A stretch of 64,000 bases of DNA from Rhodococcus sp. B7740 (GTDB taxonomy: Bacteria; Actinomycetota; Actinomycetes; Mycobacteriales; Mycobacteriaceae). The position numbers and the translations under genes were made by a program. Within the stretch, counting starts at the first letter, position 1. Each line of letters starts with the position of its first letter. The DNA is taken from positions 4,650,001 to 4,714,000 of the forward strand of contig NZ_CP010797.1 of NCBI RefSeq assembly GCF_000954115.1, in the 5' to 3' direction. Below the pieces are notes generated by a model. The model made no database searches. It saw only the letters and a list, made by a program, of their open reading frames with translations, and was not told the DNA's origin. This document shows, one piece after another, positions 1 to 10,069 of the stretch.

Positions 1-131
1 GTACGCTCGACGCCGTCCGTTCCCGACACTGCTTGCGTTCTCGACACCGCCCGGGTGCGCTCGCTGTCGTCGGTGCGCGAGACCGCCTGCGTTCGCTCCG
101 CCGGGGCCGTGGGCTGCTGTTCGTCGTCCAT
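1..131 (-). CDS. pknG: Serine/threonine protein kinase PknG, N-terminal fragment
   Basis: Only the first 43 codons lie in the window; the gene runs off the left edge. The ATG (complement of 129-131) follows an AGGGGG ribosome-binding site and lies 11 bp after the glnH stop, so the genes are probably co-transcribed. The visible peptide is a disordered, Thr/Arg-rich tail with the motif TQAVS at about residues 14-18 and 32-36, plus a TRAVS variant. Mycobacterial PknG has a similar Thr-rich autophosphorylated tail before its rubredoxin and kinase domains. The call rests on that motif and on the neighbours glnH-glnX, as in M. tuberculosis Rv0410c-Rv0412c. No kinase domain can be checked here. Confidence 0.72.
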   Translation of the reverse strand, partial: MDDEQQPTAPAERTQAVSRTDDSERTRAVSRTQAVSGTDGVER

Positions 132-142
132 GTCCAGGCCCC

Positions 143-1114
143 CTAATCGCTGTACGTCGCGCTGGGCGGACCGGGGGAGGGACCGAGCACCGTCAGCCAA
201 CGATCGTAGATGCGATTCCAGGTGCCGTCGGAGCGGATGCGCGCCAACGTCCCGTTGACGAAGCGCACCAGATCCTCGTTGTTCTTGTTGATCCCCACCC
301 CGTACGGCTCCGGGCTCAGGCTGTCACCGACGATCTCGAGGTAGGGATCCTGAGCGGCGAGACCGGCGAGGATCGCGTCGTCGGTGCTGATGGCGTCGAC
401 CTGCCGTTGCTGCAGCACCACAAGGCAATCCGACCACATCGGCACCGTCACCACCGTCGCGGCGGGTTGGACGCGTTGAACGCGTCGCAGCGAGGTGGTG
501 CCCTCCACTGCGCACACTCTCTTGCCTGCCAGATCCTCGACACCGCGGATGCCCGATCCCTGTACCACCAGAACACGGTGCTGCGCTTGGAAGTACACGG
601 TGGAGAACTGGACATCCTTGCGGCGAGCACACGTGATGGTCATGGTCTTGACCACCATGTCCACCGAAGAATCCTGCAGAGCTTCGAGCCGCTGCGCAGA
701 GGTGAGGATGCGAAAGTCCAATCGATTCGGATCGCCGAACAGATCTCGTGAGACTTCCCGCGCGATGTCGACATCGAACCCGACCAGCTGGCCGGTCATC
801 GGATCACGGAAGCTGAAAAGATTGCTGCCCGTGTCCAACCCGACGACCAACCGGCCCTTGGCGCGCAATGCGTCGACGGTCGGTTGTGGTGGCGGCGGAG
901 CATCGGTGCCTGTCTGCAGCGGGCGCAGGCTGGCAGTGGGGCGCGCGCACTCGTCGTCGGCGGGACTCTCGGTGGGGCGGGCGGCGACGGACGCGCCGTC
1001 CGGTAGCGGCGGTTCGGTGAACGTCGTCTCCGCTTGCGGCGGAGCGTTTTCCGGCGTGGCGCAGCCGACCACCAGGGAGGTGACCAGAATGCCAACGGCA
1101 AGTAGACGTTTCAC
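143..1114 (-). CDS. glnH: Glutamate/amino acid-binding lipoprotein GlnH
   Basis: A 323-residue solute-binding protein of the bacterial extracellular family 3. It has a lipoprotein signal peptide with lipobox LVVGC (Cys18), a Pro-rich linker, then a periplasmic-binding fold: GRLVVGLDTGSNLFSFRDP opens lobe 1 and DVDIAREVSRDLFG follows the ligand pocket. In mycobacteria GlnH binds Asp/Glu/Gln outside the membrane and signals through GlnX to PknG. The start overlaps the end of glnX by 4 bp (ATGA), and pknG follows 11 bp downstream, so the order glnX-glnH-pknG is a single operon. No ABC permease or ATPase accompanies it, which fits a sensor rather than a transporter. Confidence 0.9.
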   Translation of the reverse strand: MKRLLAVGILVTSLVVGCATPENAPPQAETTFTEPPLPDGASVAARPTESPADDECARPTASLRPLQTGTDAPPPPQPTVDALRAKGRLVVGLDTGSNLFSFRDPMTGQLVGFDVDIAREVSRDLFGDPNRLDFRILTSAQRLEALQDSSVDMVVKTMTITCARRKDVQFSTVYFQAQHRVLVVQGSGIRGVEDLAGKRVCAVEGTTSLRRVQRVQPAATVVTVPMWSDCLVVLQQRQVDAISTDDAILAGLAAQDPYLEIVGDSLSPEPYGVGINKNNEDLVRFVNGTLARIRSDGTWNRIYDRWLTVLGPSPGPPSATYSD

Positions 1115-2427
1115 AGGTACTCACGCAGCCTCGGGAAAAGGCCGATACCGAAGGCGACCGACGCGAAGACGGTGAGCACGTAGGCACCGTTCGACAGTCC
1201 GGACAGCACCCACACCGATCGGTCGATGTTAGACCGCAGTTCGCTTCGCGCGTTCTCGATTCCGTCGACCAGAACACTGTCGAGCGCGGTGAACGCGGCC
1301 GCCGAATCGGACTCGCCCGAGCCGGTGGCAATGGAGACCGCGCCGTTGAAATCGCCGACCTCGAGGGCGGAGTCGATCCTCGAGTGCGAGACCGACCACG
1401 TGTTCAGTGCATCGATCACCGTGGTGTCGCCCTGGAACATCTCGGTGAGCCGAGAGACGTTGGCGTCGAACGATTCTCCGTAATCCTGGCCGCCGCCACG
1501 ACGAGCGAGGTCGAGTGTCTCGTCCGCTCTGGCCTGTTGCGCCAGAATGAAACCCGTCGTGTAGGACTTCAACGGGGACACTCCACGGTCGATCGCACGA
1601 TCGGTGGCGATCGAGGAAATCAGTCCCACCACCAGCATCCAGCCGAGCAGTCCGGCGACAGCAACTGTGGCAGTGAGGAATCCGGCGTTCAACGTTCGGC
1701 GGGTGGTCCGCGACAGATACCACTGAGCCAGGCCGGTCATCAGCAACAGGAACACCAGCGAGCCGATCGCGAACAGTGGAGGACTGGTGAATCGTTCCTG
1801 ATCGGCCGAGACTCGCGACGCCTGTTCGGTGTACAACTTCTCGGCCAGCGGGAGCAAACTCGACTGCATCATGGTCGACGCCTCGCCGAGATACGCCGCG
1901 CCCACCGGATTTCCGCTGCGGTTGTTGGCTCGCGCAGTCTCGACCAGACCGCTGTACACCGGCAACCCGGCGGCGATCTGGGTGAGCACCGCGCTGGTGG
2001 CCGCGTCGTTCTCGGTCACCCCGGCCGAGGCCGCGATCAGCTCGGACGACGCCTCGCCGAGCGCCTGCGAGTAGCGCTCGCGTACCTCGGGCGGTTCGAG
2101 ACCACCGGCGATGAACGCGGTGGCCGCGGCCGCGTCGGCCACCGACAGAGCCCCGTACAGATTCTGCGCCGAGTTCGCGAAGGGCTCGGTGCGCACCAAC
2201 AGGGTGCCGAGGGTGTCGACCCGATCGGTCACGGCCGTGGACGCAAGATTTCCGACCGTCAACGCGAGCACCACCAGCGCGATTCCCATCGCGACCAACC
2301 GCGCGGGCGTCGAGCGCATCGTGTAGCGAACCGGTGGCTTGCCTGCAGCGACACCGACGTGTGTGGCCGTTGTCGGGGGGACGGCAGCGGAGGGGGTAAT
2401 ACCGGCCGCGATCACGCACCCGAGCAT
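1111..2427 (-). CDS. glnX: Transmembrane signalling protein GlnX
   Basis: 438 residues, close to mycobacterial GlnX (about 439). Four hydrophobic segments are visible: about 47-67, 215-238, 250-272 and the C-terminal 30 residues. A helical extracytoplasmic segment lies between the first two and another between the third and fourth. In mycobacteria it couples external GlnH to the cytosolic kinase PknG. The first 36 residues are Ala/Pro/Thr-rich, and an alternative ATG at 2319 would start just before the first membrane helix. First gene of glnX-glnH-pknG, divergent from the Nudix gene across only 60 bp. Confidence 0.85.
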   Translation of the reverse strand: MLGCVIAAGITPSAAVPPTTATHVGVAAGKPPVRYTMRSTPARLVAMGIALVVLALTVGNLASTAVTDRVDTLGTLLVRTEPFANSAQNLYGALSVADAAAATAFIAGGLEPPEVRERYSQALGEASSELIAASAGVTENDAATSAVLTQIAAGLPVYSGLVETARANNRSGNPVGAAYLGEASTMMQSSLLPLAEKLYTEQASRVSADQERFTSPPLFAIGSLVFLLLMTGLAQWYLSRTTRRTLNAGFLTATVAVAGLLGWMLVVGLISSIATDRAIDRGVSPLKSYTTGFILAQQARADETLDLARRGGGQDYGESFDANVSRLTEMFQGDTTVIDALNTWSVSHSRIDSALEVGDFNGAVSIATGSGESDSAAAFTALDSVLVDGIENARSELRSNIDRSVWVLSGLSNGAYVLTVFASVAFGIGLFPRLREYL

Positions 2428-2487
2428 ATAAGTAGGCGGACGGTACTGCAGCCACTACAGGCAGGTGATTCACCTAGGGTGGTGAGC

Positions 2488-3324
2488 ATGCGTGGTGACG
2501 GCGACGGCTGGGTGATCGGCGAGAACGGCACTCGGCACTGGGGAAGGCACGGTGCCGCCGGCCTGTTGCTGCGCGCACCGTCCGACGCAGGCGAGCCGAT
2601 GGTGTTGCTGCAGCACCGTGCCCTGTGGAGTCACCAGGGCGGAACGTGGGCACTGCCCGGCGGAGCCCGCGATTCCCACGAGAGCACGGCGCACGCGGCG
2701 GTGCGCGAGGCCCACGAAGAAGCCGGCATCACGGCCGAACAGGTCAGTGTTCGCAGCGAGCGCGTCACCGCGAGTGTCGACAGCGGCTGGTCGTACACCA
2801 CCGTCGTCGCCGACACCGATCATCCGTTGACCACCGTGCCCAACGGGGAGAGCACCGAGCTGCGCTGGGTGCCGGAGTCGGTCGTCGACGAACTCCCCTT
2901 GCACCCGGGCTTCGCGTCGAGCTGGCCGTCGCTGCGTACCGTGCCGCTGCGGGTGCTGCTCGACACCGCCAACGTGCTGGGGTCCCGGCCGAACGGATGG
3001 TGGAAGGACCGCACCGGGTCGACGAGCGCACTGCTGACCTCGCTCGCCGAGACGCTGCCTCGCACCGTCGAACTGCCCAGCGGTCAGTACGGCTGGCTCA
3101 CCCGCATCGACGCCGTGCTCGAAGGCCGGGCCAGGGACGCCGTGGTGGACGACCCCCGCACCCGCACGATTCTCGCCGACGGCAGTGGCGACGACACCTT
3201 GGCCGAGCAGGCCCACATCGACGGAGACCTGACCGCGCTCGTCACCGCCGACCGCGGACTACGCGACCGGCTGCCGGAATCGGTGCAGGTCCTGACGCCG
3301 TCCGCAGTACTGGGTTGGCTCTAG
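2488..3324 (+). CDS. mutT3: MutT3-like Nudix hydrolase fused to a NYN/PIN-like domain
   Basis: 278 residues from the ATG at 2488. The reading frame is open far upstream, but similarity begins here. The N-terminal half is a Nudix hydrolase with a complete box (G59-x5-E65-x7-R73-E74-xx-E77-E78-x-G80), expected to hydrolyse oxidised or other nucleoside diphosphate derivatives. From about residue 155 the chain looks like a NYN (YacP/PIN-like) nuclease: [16 protein letters not shown] with an acidic residue after the first strand, [11 protein letters not shown], and [13 protein letters not shown]. tuberculosis MutT3 is about 217 residues and lacks most of this tail. Position between glnX and thiE matches Rv0413. 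Nuclease activity of the tail is inferred only. Confidence 0.82.
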   Translation: MRGDGDGWVIGENGTRHWGRHGAAGLLLRAPSDAGEPMVLLQHRALWSHQGGTWALPGGARDSHESTAHAAVREAHEEAGITAEQVSVRSERVTASVDSGWSYTTVVADTDHPLTTVPNGESTELRWVPESVVDELPLHPGFASSWPSLRTVPLRVLLDTANVLGSRPNGWWKDRTGSTSALLTSLAETLPRTVELPSGQYGWLTRIDAVLEGRARDAVVDDPRTRTILADGSGDDTLAEQAHIDGDLTALVTADRGLRDRLPESVQVLTPSAVLGWL

Positions 3325-4013
3325 GCCTGCAGTGCTCGGACCAAGTCCCGGGCTGCGGCCTGTGGATCCCGCGCCTCGGTGATCGCGCGGACCACGACGA
3401 TGCGATCGGCACCGGCGGCCCGAACCTGATCGACATTGGTCGCGTCGACGCCGCCGATGGCGAACCACGGCCGTTCCGGCAGCGCGTCCGCCGTCGCCCG
3501 CAGAGTCTCGAGCCCCGCGGCCTTGCGGTTGGGCTTGGTGGGCGTCGGCCACACCGGCCCGACGGCGAAGTAGTCGACGCCGTCCTCGATCGCGGCGAGC
3601 GAGGACTGGGCCCGGTTCTGCGTCGAGCGGCCGATCACCACATCCGGCCCCAGGATCTGCCGCGCGTAGTGCACCGGCAGATCACCCTGACCGAGGTGCA
3701 GCACATCCGCGCCCGAGGCCAACGCCAGATCCGCACGGTCGTTGACCGCCAGCAGCGCACCGTGCCGCTTGGTCGCAGCGAGCAGAATCGCCAGCGCCGC
3801 GAGCTCGTCCTTGGCCTCGAGGGGCCCGAACTCGCGCTCGCCTGCGGAATTCTTGTCACGCAGCTGGATGATGTCGACGCCACCGGACAACGCGGCCTCG
3901 GCGAACTGCGCGAGGTCGCCCTTGTCGCGCCTGGCATCGGTACACAGGTACAGGCGAGCGGACGCAAGACGCTCACGGGGAGTCTGGTTGCGGGCGGTCT
4001 GAGATGGATGCAC
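3321..4013 (-). CDS. thiE: Thiamine-phosphate synthase ThiE
   Basis: Joins HMP-PP and the thiazole phosphate to make thiamine phosphate. 230 residues from the GTG at 4013; the frame stays open further upstream, but family similarity starts here. TIM-barrel motifs are all present: [49 protein letters not shown] and [12 protein letters not shown]. Its 3' end overlaps the convergent mutT3 end by 4 bp. It is divergent from thiO, and the TPP riboswitch in the gap faces thiO, so thiE itself is not covered by that aptamer. Confidence 0.93.
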   Translation of the reverse strand: MHPSQTARNQTPRERLASARLYLCTDARRDKGDLAQFAEAALSGGVDIIQLRDKNSAGEREFGPLEAKDELAALAILLAATKRHGALLAVNDRADLALASGADVLHLGQGDLPVHYARQILGPDVVIGRSTQNRAQSSLAAIEDGVDYFAVGPVWPTPTKPNRKAAGLETLRATADALPERPWFAIGGVDATNVDQVRAAGADRIVVVRAITEARDPQAAARDLVRALQA

Positions 4014-4069
4014 AAAGCGAACTGTATTCTCATGGAGGCCGCCACCGACGACGGAGTGGCCGAGAAATC

Positions 4070-4158
4070 GCGGGAGTCCCGAGGATCGTGGGGCTGAGAG
4101 TGGGTTCGCCGCCCTTACCGTCAATACCTGAACCCGATCATGCGGGCGCAGGGAGTGA
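4070..4158 (+). promoter_or_regulatory. TPP riboswitch (THI element) upstream of thiOSG
   Basis: Conserved thi-box elements appear in the right order on the plus strand: CTGAGA at 4094-4099, CCTGAACCCGATCA at 4127-4140, then GCGGGCGCAGGGAG at 4142-4155. TCCC at 4077-4080 can pair with GGGA at 4151-4154 to close P1. The aptamer ends only about 5 bases before the thiO GTG, and its last strand is the purine-rich ribosome-binding region. This suggests translational control of thiO-thiS-thiG by thiamine pyrophosphate. Boundaries are approximate. Confidence 0.88.
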
Positions 4159-4162
4159 GGAC

Positions 4163-5220
4163 GTGAATCGCGTGCACATCGTCGTTATCGGCGGAGGCGT
4201 CATCGGGTTGTCGACGGCACTGCGCCTGAGCCAGGACGGTCACCGAGTGGTGGTGCACGATCCCGCGCTCGGCAAGGGCGCATCCTGGGTCGCAGGCGGC
4301 ATGCTGGCACCGCTGTCCGAGGGCTGGCCCGGCGAACACGAACTGCTGCACCTGGGCGCTGCGTCGCTGGCGAGGTGGCCGGACTTCGCCCGACGCCTCC
4401 CCGGACCCTCGGTGTTCTCCGCAACCGGATCGGTGACGGTTGCCCTCGACTCGGCCGATGCCGCCGACCTACGAACCATCGCCGAATGGGTGGGCGAACA
4501 GGGACACGAACTCGAGATTCTCGGCCGCGCACAGCTGCGTGAGCTCGAACCTGCACTGGCGCAGAACATCCGACTGGGCCTGCTGGCTCCGACCGAGTTG
4601 TCGGTGGACAATCGGGCGCTGATCGCCGCGCTCGAGCAGGGGTGCCGGGACGCGGGAGTCGAGTTGGTGACCACCCCGGTGGAGACCGTGCCCGACGCCG
4701 ATCAGGTGGTCCTGGCCGCCGGGGCACAGTCGGCCGCATTGTGGCCCACGCTGCCCGTCCGGCCGGTCAAAGGCGAGATCCTGCGACTGCGACGACGGCC
4801 GAGCGCCGCACCGCCGCCATCGCGCACCGTCCGTGGAACCGTGCACGGCCGCGCGATCTACCTGGTACCGCGCGGCGACGGATTGGTCGTCGGCGCAACC
4901 CAATACGAATCCGGTCAGGACACCCAGGTCACCGTCGCCGGGGTGCGAGACCTCATCGCCGACGCCGAACGACTCATGCCGAGCATCGGCGAGTACGAAC
5001 TGTACGAAACCGCTGCGGGCCTGCGGCCGATGAGCCCGGACGGGTTACCGCTGATCGGCAGGCTGTCTCCCCGGTTGATCGCCGCGACCGGACACGGACG
5101 CAACGGCATCCTGCTCGCCCCCATCACCGCCGACGCCGTCGCCGCACTGGTGTCCGGCGAGACGCTACCCGAGGCGAAAGCAGCCGACCCCCAGAGATTT
5201 CCGCAGATCGAGAGGACACC

Positions 5221-5224
<4 letters not shown>
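4163..5224 (+). CDS. thiO: Glycine oxidase ThiO
   Basis: FAD-dependent amine oxidase that makes dehydroglycine for thiazole synthesis. 353 residues from the GTG at 4163, directly after the TPP riboswitch. The N-terminal Rossmann motif is GGGVIG at residues 10-15. LAAGAQS at about 190-196 and a C-terminal FAD-binding stretch ([14 protein letters not shown], then [13 protein letters not shown]) complete the DAO fold. The stop overlaps the thiS start (ATGA), and the order thiO-thiS-thiG is the standard actinobacterial thiazole operon. Confidence 0.93.
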
Positions 5225-6684
<1,460 letters not shown>

Positions 6685-6815
6685 TGACTCCGCGGCCCCT
6701 GTGACTCCGCGCCCGTGTGACCGACTGTCTCAGGGTGTGTGTCATCCGAAAGGATGATGCAATCGGCGACTGTGGGTCGATGTGCGGACGCTGTCGATGG
6801 GGGACAGTTGTACCC

Positions 6816-7778
6816 ATGATCGAAGTGACAGGACTGACCAAGCAATACGGCGCGGTGACGGCGGTCGACAACCTCACCTTCACCATCAGACCCGGCATCG
6901 TGACCGGCTTCCTGGGCCCCAACGGCGCAGGCAAGTCGACGACCATGCGGATGATCCTCGGCCTCGACCGCCCCACCAAGGGAACGGCGACCATCGAGGG
7001 CAAGAACTACAGCCAGCTCAAGCAGCCACTGCGTACCGTCGGCGCTCTGCTCGACGCCAAGTGGGTGCACCCGAACCGTTCGGCGCGTGCACATCTCGAG
7101 TGGATGGCGGCCTCCAACGGCATCCCCAAGTCGCGTGTCGACGAGGTGCTGCGTCTGGTGGGACTGTCGGAGGTCGCGAAGAAGAATGCGGGCGGGTTCT
7201 CGCTCGGCATGTCGCAGCGGCTCGGACTCGCGGGCGCGTTGCTCGGTGACCCCAAGGTGTTGCTGTTCGACGAGCCGGTCAACGGACTCGATCCCGAGGG
7301 CATCGTCTGGATCCGAAAGTTCATGCAGCGCTTGGCAGCCGAGGGCCGCACGGTCCTGGTCTCGAGCCACCTGCTCTCGGAGATGGCGCAGACGGCCGAA
7401 CATCTCATCGTCATCGGACGTGGCAAGCTGATCTCCGATTCGTCGGTGCAGGAATTCATCGACCACGCCTCCGAGGCGTCGGTGCGCGTCCGCAGCCCGC
7501 AGCTCGACGGTCTGCGCCAGGCGTTGACCACGGCCGGTCTGACCGTGCGCGAGCCGGACAGGACCGACGAACTTCAGCCCTCGCTCGTGGTGCTGAACTC
7601 GACCACCGACGCGATCGGCGACATTGCCGGCCGAGCCGGAATCACATTGCACGAGTTGGCCTCCCAGCGAGGCTCGCTCGAGGAAGCATTCATGAAACTC
7701 ACCGGAGACACAGTGCAGTATCACGGCGCGGGAGCCGACACTCCCAACACTCAGCAAGCGATGGGCGGTGCACTCTGA
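6816..7778 (+). CDS. ABC-2 type transporter, ATP-binding subunit
   Basis: 320-residue ATPase that would energise the permease encoded next to it. Walker A GPNGAGKST at about residues 37-45, Q-loop region LLDAKWVHP, signature FSLGMSQRLGLA (SLGMSQ in place of LSGGQ), Walker B VLLFDEP and H-loop SSHLL. The final 90 residues match the C-terminal extension of drug or bacitracin-type exporters. The ATG at 6816 was chosen because similarity begins at IEVTGLTKQYG. The stop overlaps the permease start. It sits between thiG and lpqL, an insertion relative to the mycobacterial order. Substrate unknown. Confidence 0.9.
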   Translation: MIEVTGLTKQYGAVTAVDNLTFTIRPGIVTGFLGPNGAGKSTTMRMILGLDRPTKGTATIEGKNYSQLKQPLRTVGALLDAKWVHPNRSARAHLEWMAASNGIPKSRVDEVLRLVGLSEVAKKNAGGFSLGMSQRLGLAGALLGDPKVLLFDEPVNGLDPEGIVWIRKFMQRLAAEGRTVLVSSHLLSEMAQTAEHLIVIGRGKLISDSSVQEFIDHASEASVRVRSPQLDGLRQALTTAGLTVREPDRTDELQPSLVVLNSTTDAIGDIAGRAGITLHELASQRGSLEEAFMKLTGDTVQYHGAGADTPNTQQAMGGAL

Positions 7779-8548
7779 TGGGCGTCTTGGCAGCAGAGAG
7801 AATCAAGTTCACCTCGACCAAGTCGCCGTGGTGGTGCAGCGCGATCATCGTGGTGCTCGGTCTCGGGTTCGCGGCCATTCTGGGTTGGGCTGCGAAGTCG
7901 GCCCTGAGCCTCGACGCGCCCGAGGGTATTCCGCCCACGACCGCCGCCGATGTCGTCGGAGTCGGAGTCGGCACGTTCGGTGCCATGGTGCTGATGATCC
8001 TGGCCGCGTTGACCGTGACCAGCGAATACCGGTTCGGGATCATCCGCACCACGTTCCAGGCGGTGACCAACAGGGGATCGGTTCTGGGCGCGAAGGCGCT
8101 GTTGGTGGGCGTATACGGCGCTGTCCTGTCGTTCGCTCTTGCGGTGCTCGGGCTCGTCATCGCCAAGGCTCTGGCCGGTGAACAGGCGGGCGTATTGCTC
8201 GGATTCGACGTGGACGGTACGTGGCGCGTTCTGTACGGCACCGCCATTCTGGCGTTCCTGCAGGTCGTTCTCGCGATCGGCGTCGGCGCTCTCGTCCGAC
8301 AGTCGGCCGGTGCGATCGCGATCCTGCTGCTGTGGCCGCTGCTGATCGAGAATCTCGTCGGCCTCATTCCGAACGTCGGGGCGAAGATCCAGCCGTTCCT
8401 ACCGTTCCTCAATGCCAATCACTTCCTCGGCTCCGACGGCGGAATCGACTTCCACTGGGGCCCGATCGGCGGACTGATCTACTTCGTCGCGTTCACCGCG
8501 GTGATCTTCGGGGCAGCGGTGTTCGTCGTCAATCGTCGGGACGCCTGA
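7778..8548 (+). CDS. ABC-2 type transporter, permease subunit
   Basis: 256-residue integral membrane protein with about six hydrophobic segments, starting after a short amphipathic N-terminus (LAAERIKFTSTKSPWW) typical of ABC-2 exporters. The ATG overlaps the ATPase stop (TGATG), so the two are co-translated as a two-gene exporter. No substrate can be read from the sequence. Confidence 0.87.
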   Translation: MGVLAAERIKFTSTKSPWWCSAIIVVLGLGFAAILGWAAKSALSLDAPEGIPPTTAADVVGVGVGTFGAMVLMILAALTVTSEYRFGIIRTTFQAVTNRGSVLGAKALLVGVYGAVLSFALAVLGLVIAKALAGEQAGVLLGFDVDGTWRVLYGTAILAFLQVVLAIGVGALVRQSAGAIAILLLWPLLIENLVGLIPNVGAKIQPFLPFLNANHFLGSDGGIDFHWGPIGGLIYFVAFTAVIFGAAVFVVNRRDA

Positions 8549-8574
8549 CGCCACTCGCCGGTAGGGTGTCCGCT

Positions 8575-10032
8575 ATGCGGATTTCCCTACTTGCAGGTAG
8601 CGCTGTCACTGTCTTGATTCTGGCCGGTTGCTCGTCCACCTCGGACGAGGAACCGGCCAGAGTTTTCGCGACACCCGACGGGCCCGGCCTGTCTGCCGCG
8701 GTCACCGAGGAGGCCTTGGTGGGGCACCTCGAACAGTTGGAATCAATCGCCGCCGACCACGACGGAAACCGCGCCGCAGGCACCGCCGGCTACGACGCCA
8801 GTGTCGATTATGTTGTCTCGCAACTCGAATCGGCCGGGTTCGAGGTCACCACCCCGGAATTCGAGTTCGAGACCTTCGAGGCGCAGACCCAAACCCTGTC
8901 GCTCGCGGGCACCGAGATTCCGGTGTTCGCACTCAGTTACTCGCCGACCACCACCGCCGAGGGGATCACCGCGCGCGTTGTCGGCGCTCCCGCCGGTGCG
9001 GACGGCTGCGAGGCAGCCGATTACACCGGCCTCGACCTGGCCGGAGCCGTCGCGGTGGTGCCGCGCGGAGTGTGCCCGTTCGGCGTGAAGCAAACCGTCG
9101 CAGCAGAACTGGGAGCGGCCGCCGCGATCATCGTCAACAACGAACCGGGACCGCTCGATTCGGGCACGCTCGGCGACGCCGACACCGCCCGGATCCCGAC
9201 CGGCGGTGTCAGCCAGGAGGACGGCGCGGCCGTTCTCGCCGCACCCGAGGTGACGCTGACGCTCGTCACCGAAACCGAAACGACCACCAGTCGCAACATC
9301 ATTGCGCAGACCACCACCGGTTCGACCGAGAACGTCGTGGTCACCGGTGCCCATCTCGACAGCGTCCCTGAGGGCCCCGGCATCAACGACAACGGAACCG
9401 GAACGGCGGCAGTCCTCGAGACCGCACTGCAGATGGGCAGCGCCCCCGAGATCACCAACGCGGTGCGTTTCGCGTTCTGGGGTGCCGAGGAGAACGGACT
9501 CGTCGGTTCCACCAAGTACGTCGAGGGCCTGTCCGACGAGGACAAGCGAAACATCGCGCTGTACTTGAACTTCGACATGATCGGCTCGCACAACGCCGGA
9601 TACCTCGCCTACGACGGAGACGACTCCGACCAGGTGGGTGAGCCCGCCGGACCGGCCGGATCCGACGCCATCGAGCGCACTTTCGTCGAGCGACTGGCCG
9701 AGGAGGGCGTAGCCGTCGACGGGACCGATTTCGACGGTCGCTCGGACTACGGCCCGTTCATCGAGGTCGGCATCCCCGCCGGCGGCGTGTTCAGCGGAGC
9801 GGACGAGAACAAGACCGCAGCGCAGGCCGAGAAGTGGGGCGGCACCGCGGATCAGACGTTCGACGAGAACTATCACACCGACCAGGACACCCTGGCGAAC
9901 GTCGACCGCGCCGCACTGGCGAAGAACGGTGCGGCCGTGGCCTACGGCATCGGCGTCTACGCGCAGTCGGTGGAGGGCCCCAACGGGGTTCCGGTGGGTG
10001 CCGAGCGCGAGGCCGCGCGCGCCGAAGGGTGA
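8575..10032 (+). CDS. lpqL: LpqL-like lipoprotein aminopeptidase (PA domain plus M28)
   Basis: 485 residues from the ATG at 8575. Signal peptide with lipobox LAGC (Cys19) places it outside the membrane. A protease-associated domain (GVCPFGVKQTVAAELGAAAAII) sits inside an M28 zinc peptidase. Metal and catalytic residues are visible: H and D in VVTGAHLDSVPEGPGINDNG, the Glu pair in FWGAEENGLVGS, D in LNFDMIGS and H in NYHTDQDT. It probably removes N-terminal residues from peptides at the cell surface. In M. tuberculosis the homologue Rv0418 directly follows thiG; here the ABC exporter lies between. Confidence 0.9.
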   Translation: MRISLLAGSAVTVLILAGCSSTSDEEPARVFATPDGPGLSAAVTEEALVGHLEQLESIAADHDGNRAAGTAGYDASVDYVVSQLESAGFEVTTPEFEFETFEAQTQTLSLAGTEIPVFALSYSPTTTAEGITARVVGAPAGADGCEAADYTGLDLAGAVAVVPRGVCPFGVKQTVAAELGAAAAIIVNNEPGPLDSGTLGDADTARIPTGGVSQEDGAAVLAAPEVTLTLVTETETTTSRNIIAQTTTGSTENVVVTGAHLDSVPEGPGINDNGTGTAAVLETALQMGSAPEITNAVRFAFWGAEENGLVGSTKYVEGLSDEDKRNIALYLNFDMIGSHNAGYLAYDGDDSDQVGEPAGPAGSDAIERTFVERLAEEGVAVDGTDFDGRSDYGPFIEVGIPAGGVFSGADENKTAAQAEKWGGTADQTFDENYHTDQDTLANVDRAALAKNGAAVAYGIGVYAQSVEGPNGVPVGAEREAARAEG

Positions 10033-10069
10033 GGGAAAGTATGTGTAACTGTGGGTTACGCTCGATGCT

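Noticed and set aside
1384..2487. Long N-terminal extension of the Nudix gene
   Set aside because: The upstream frame is antisense to glnX and His/Arg-rich; Nudix similarity and a good start lie at 2488.
4004..4162. Longer thiO start at 4004
   Set aside because: It would translate the TPP riboswitch and overlap the thiE start. FAD-domain similarity begins at the GTG at 4163.
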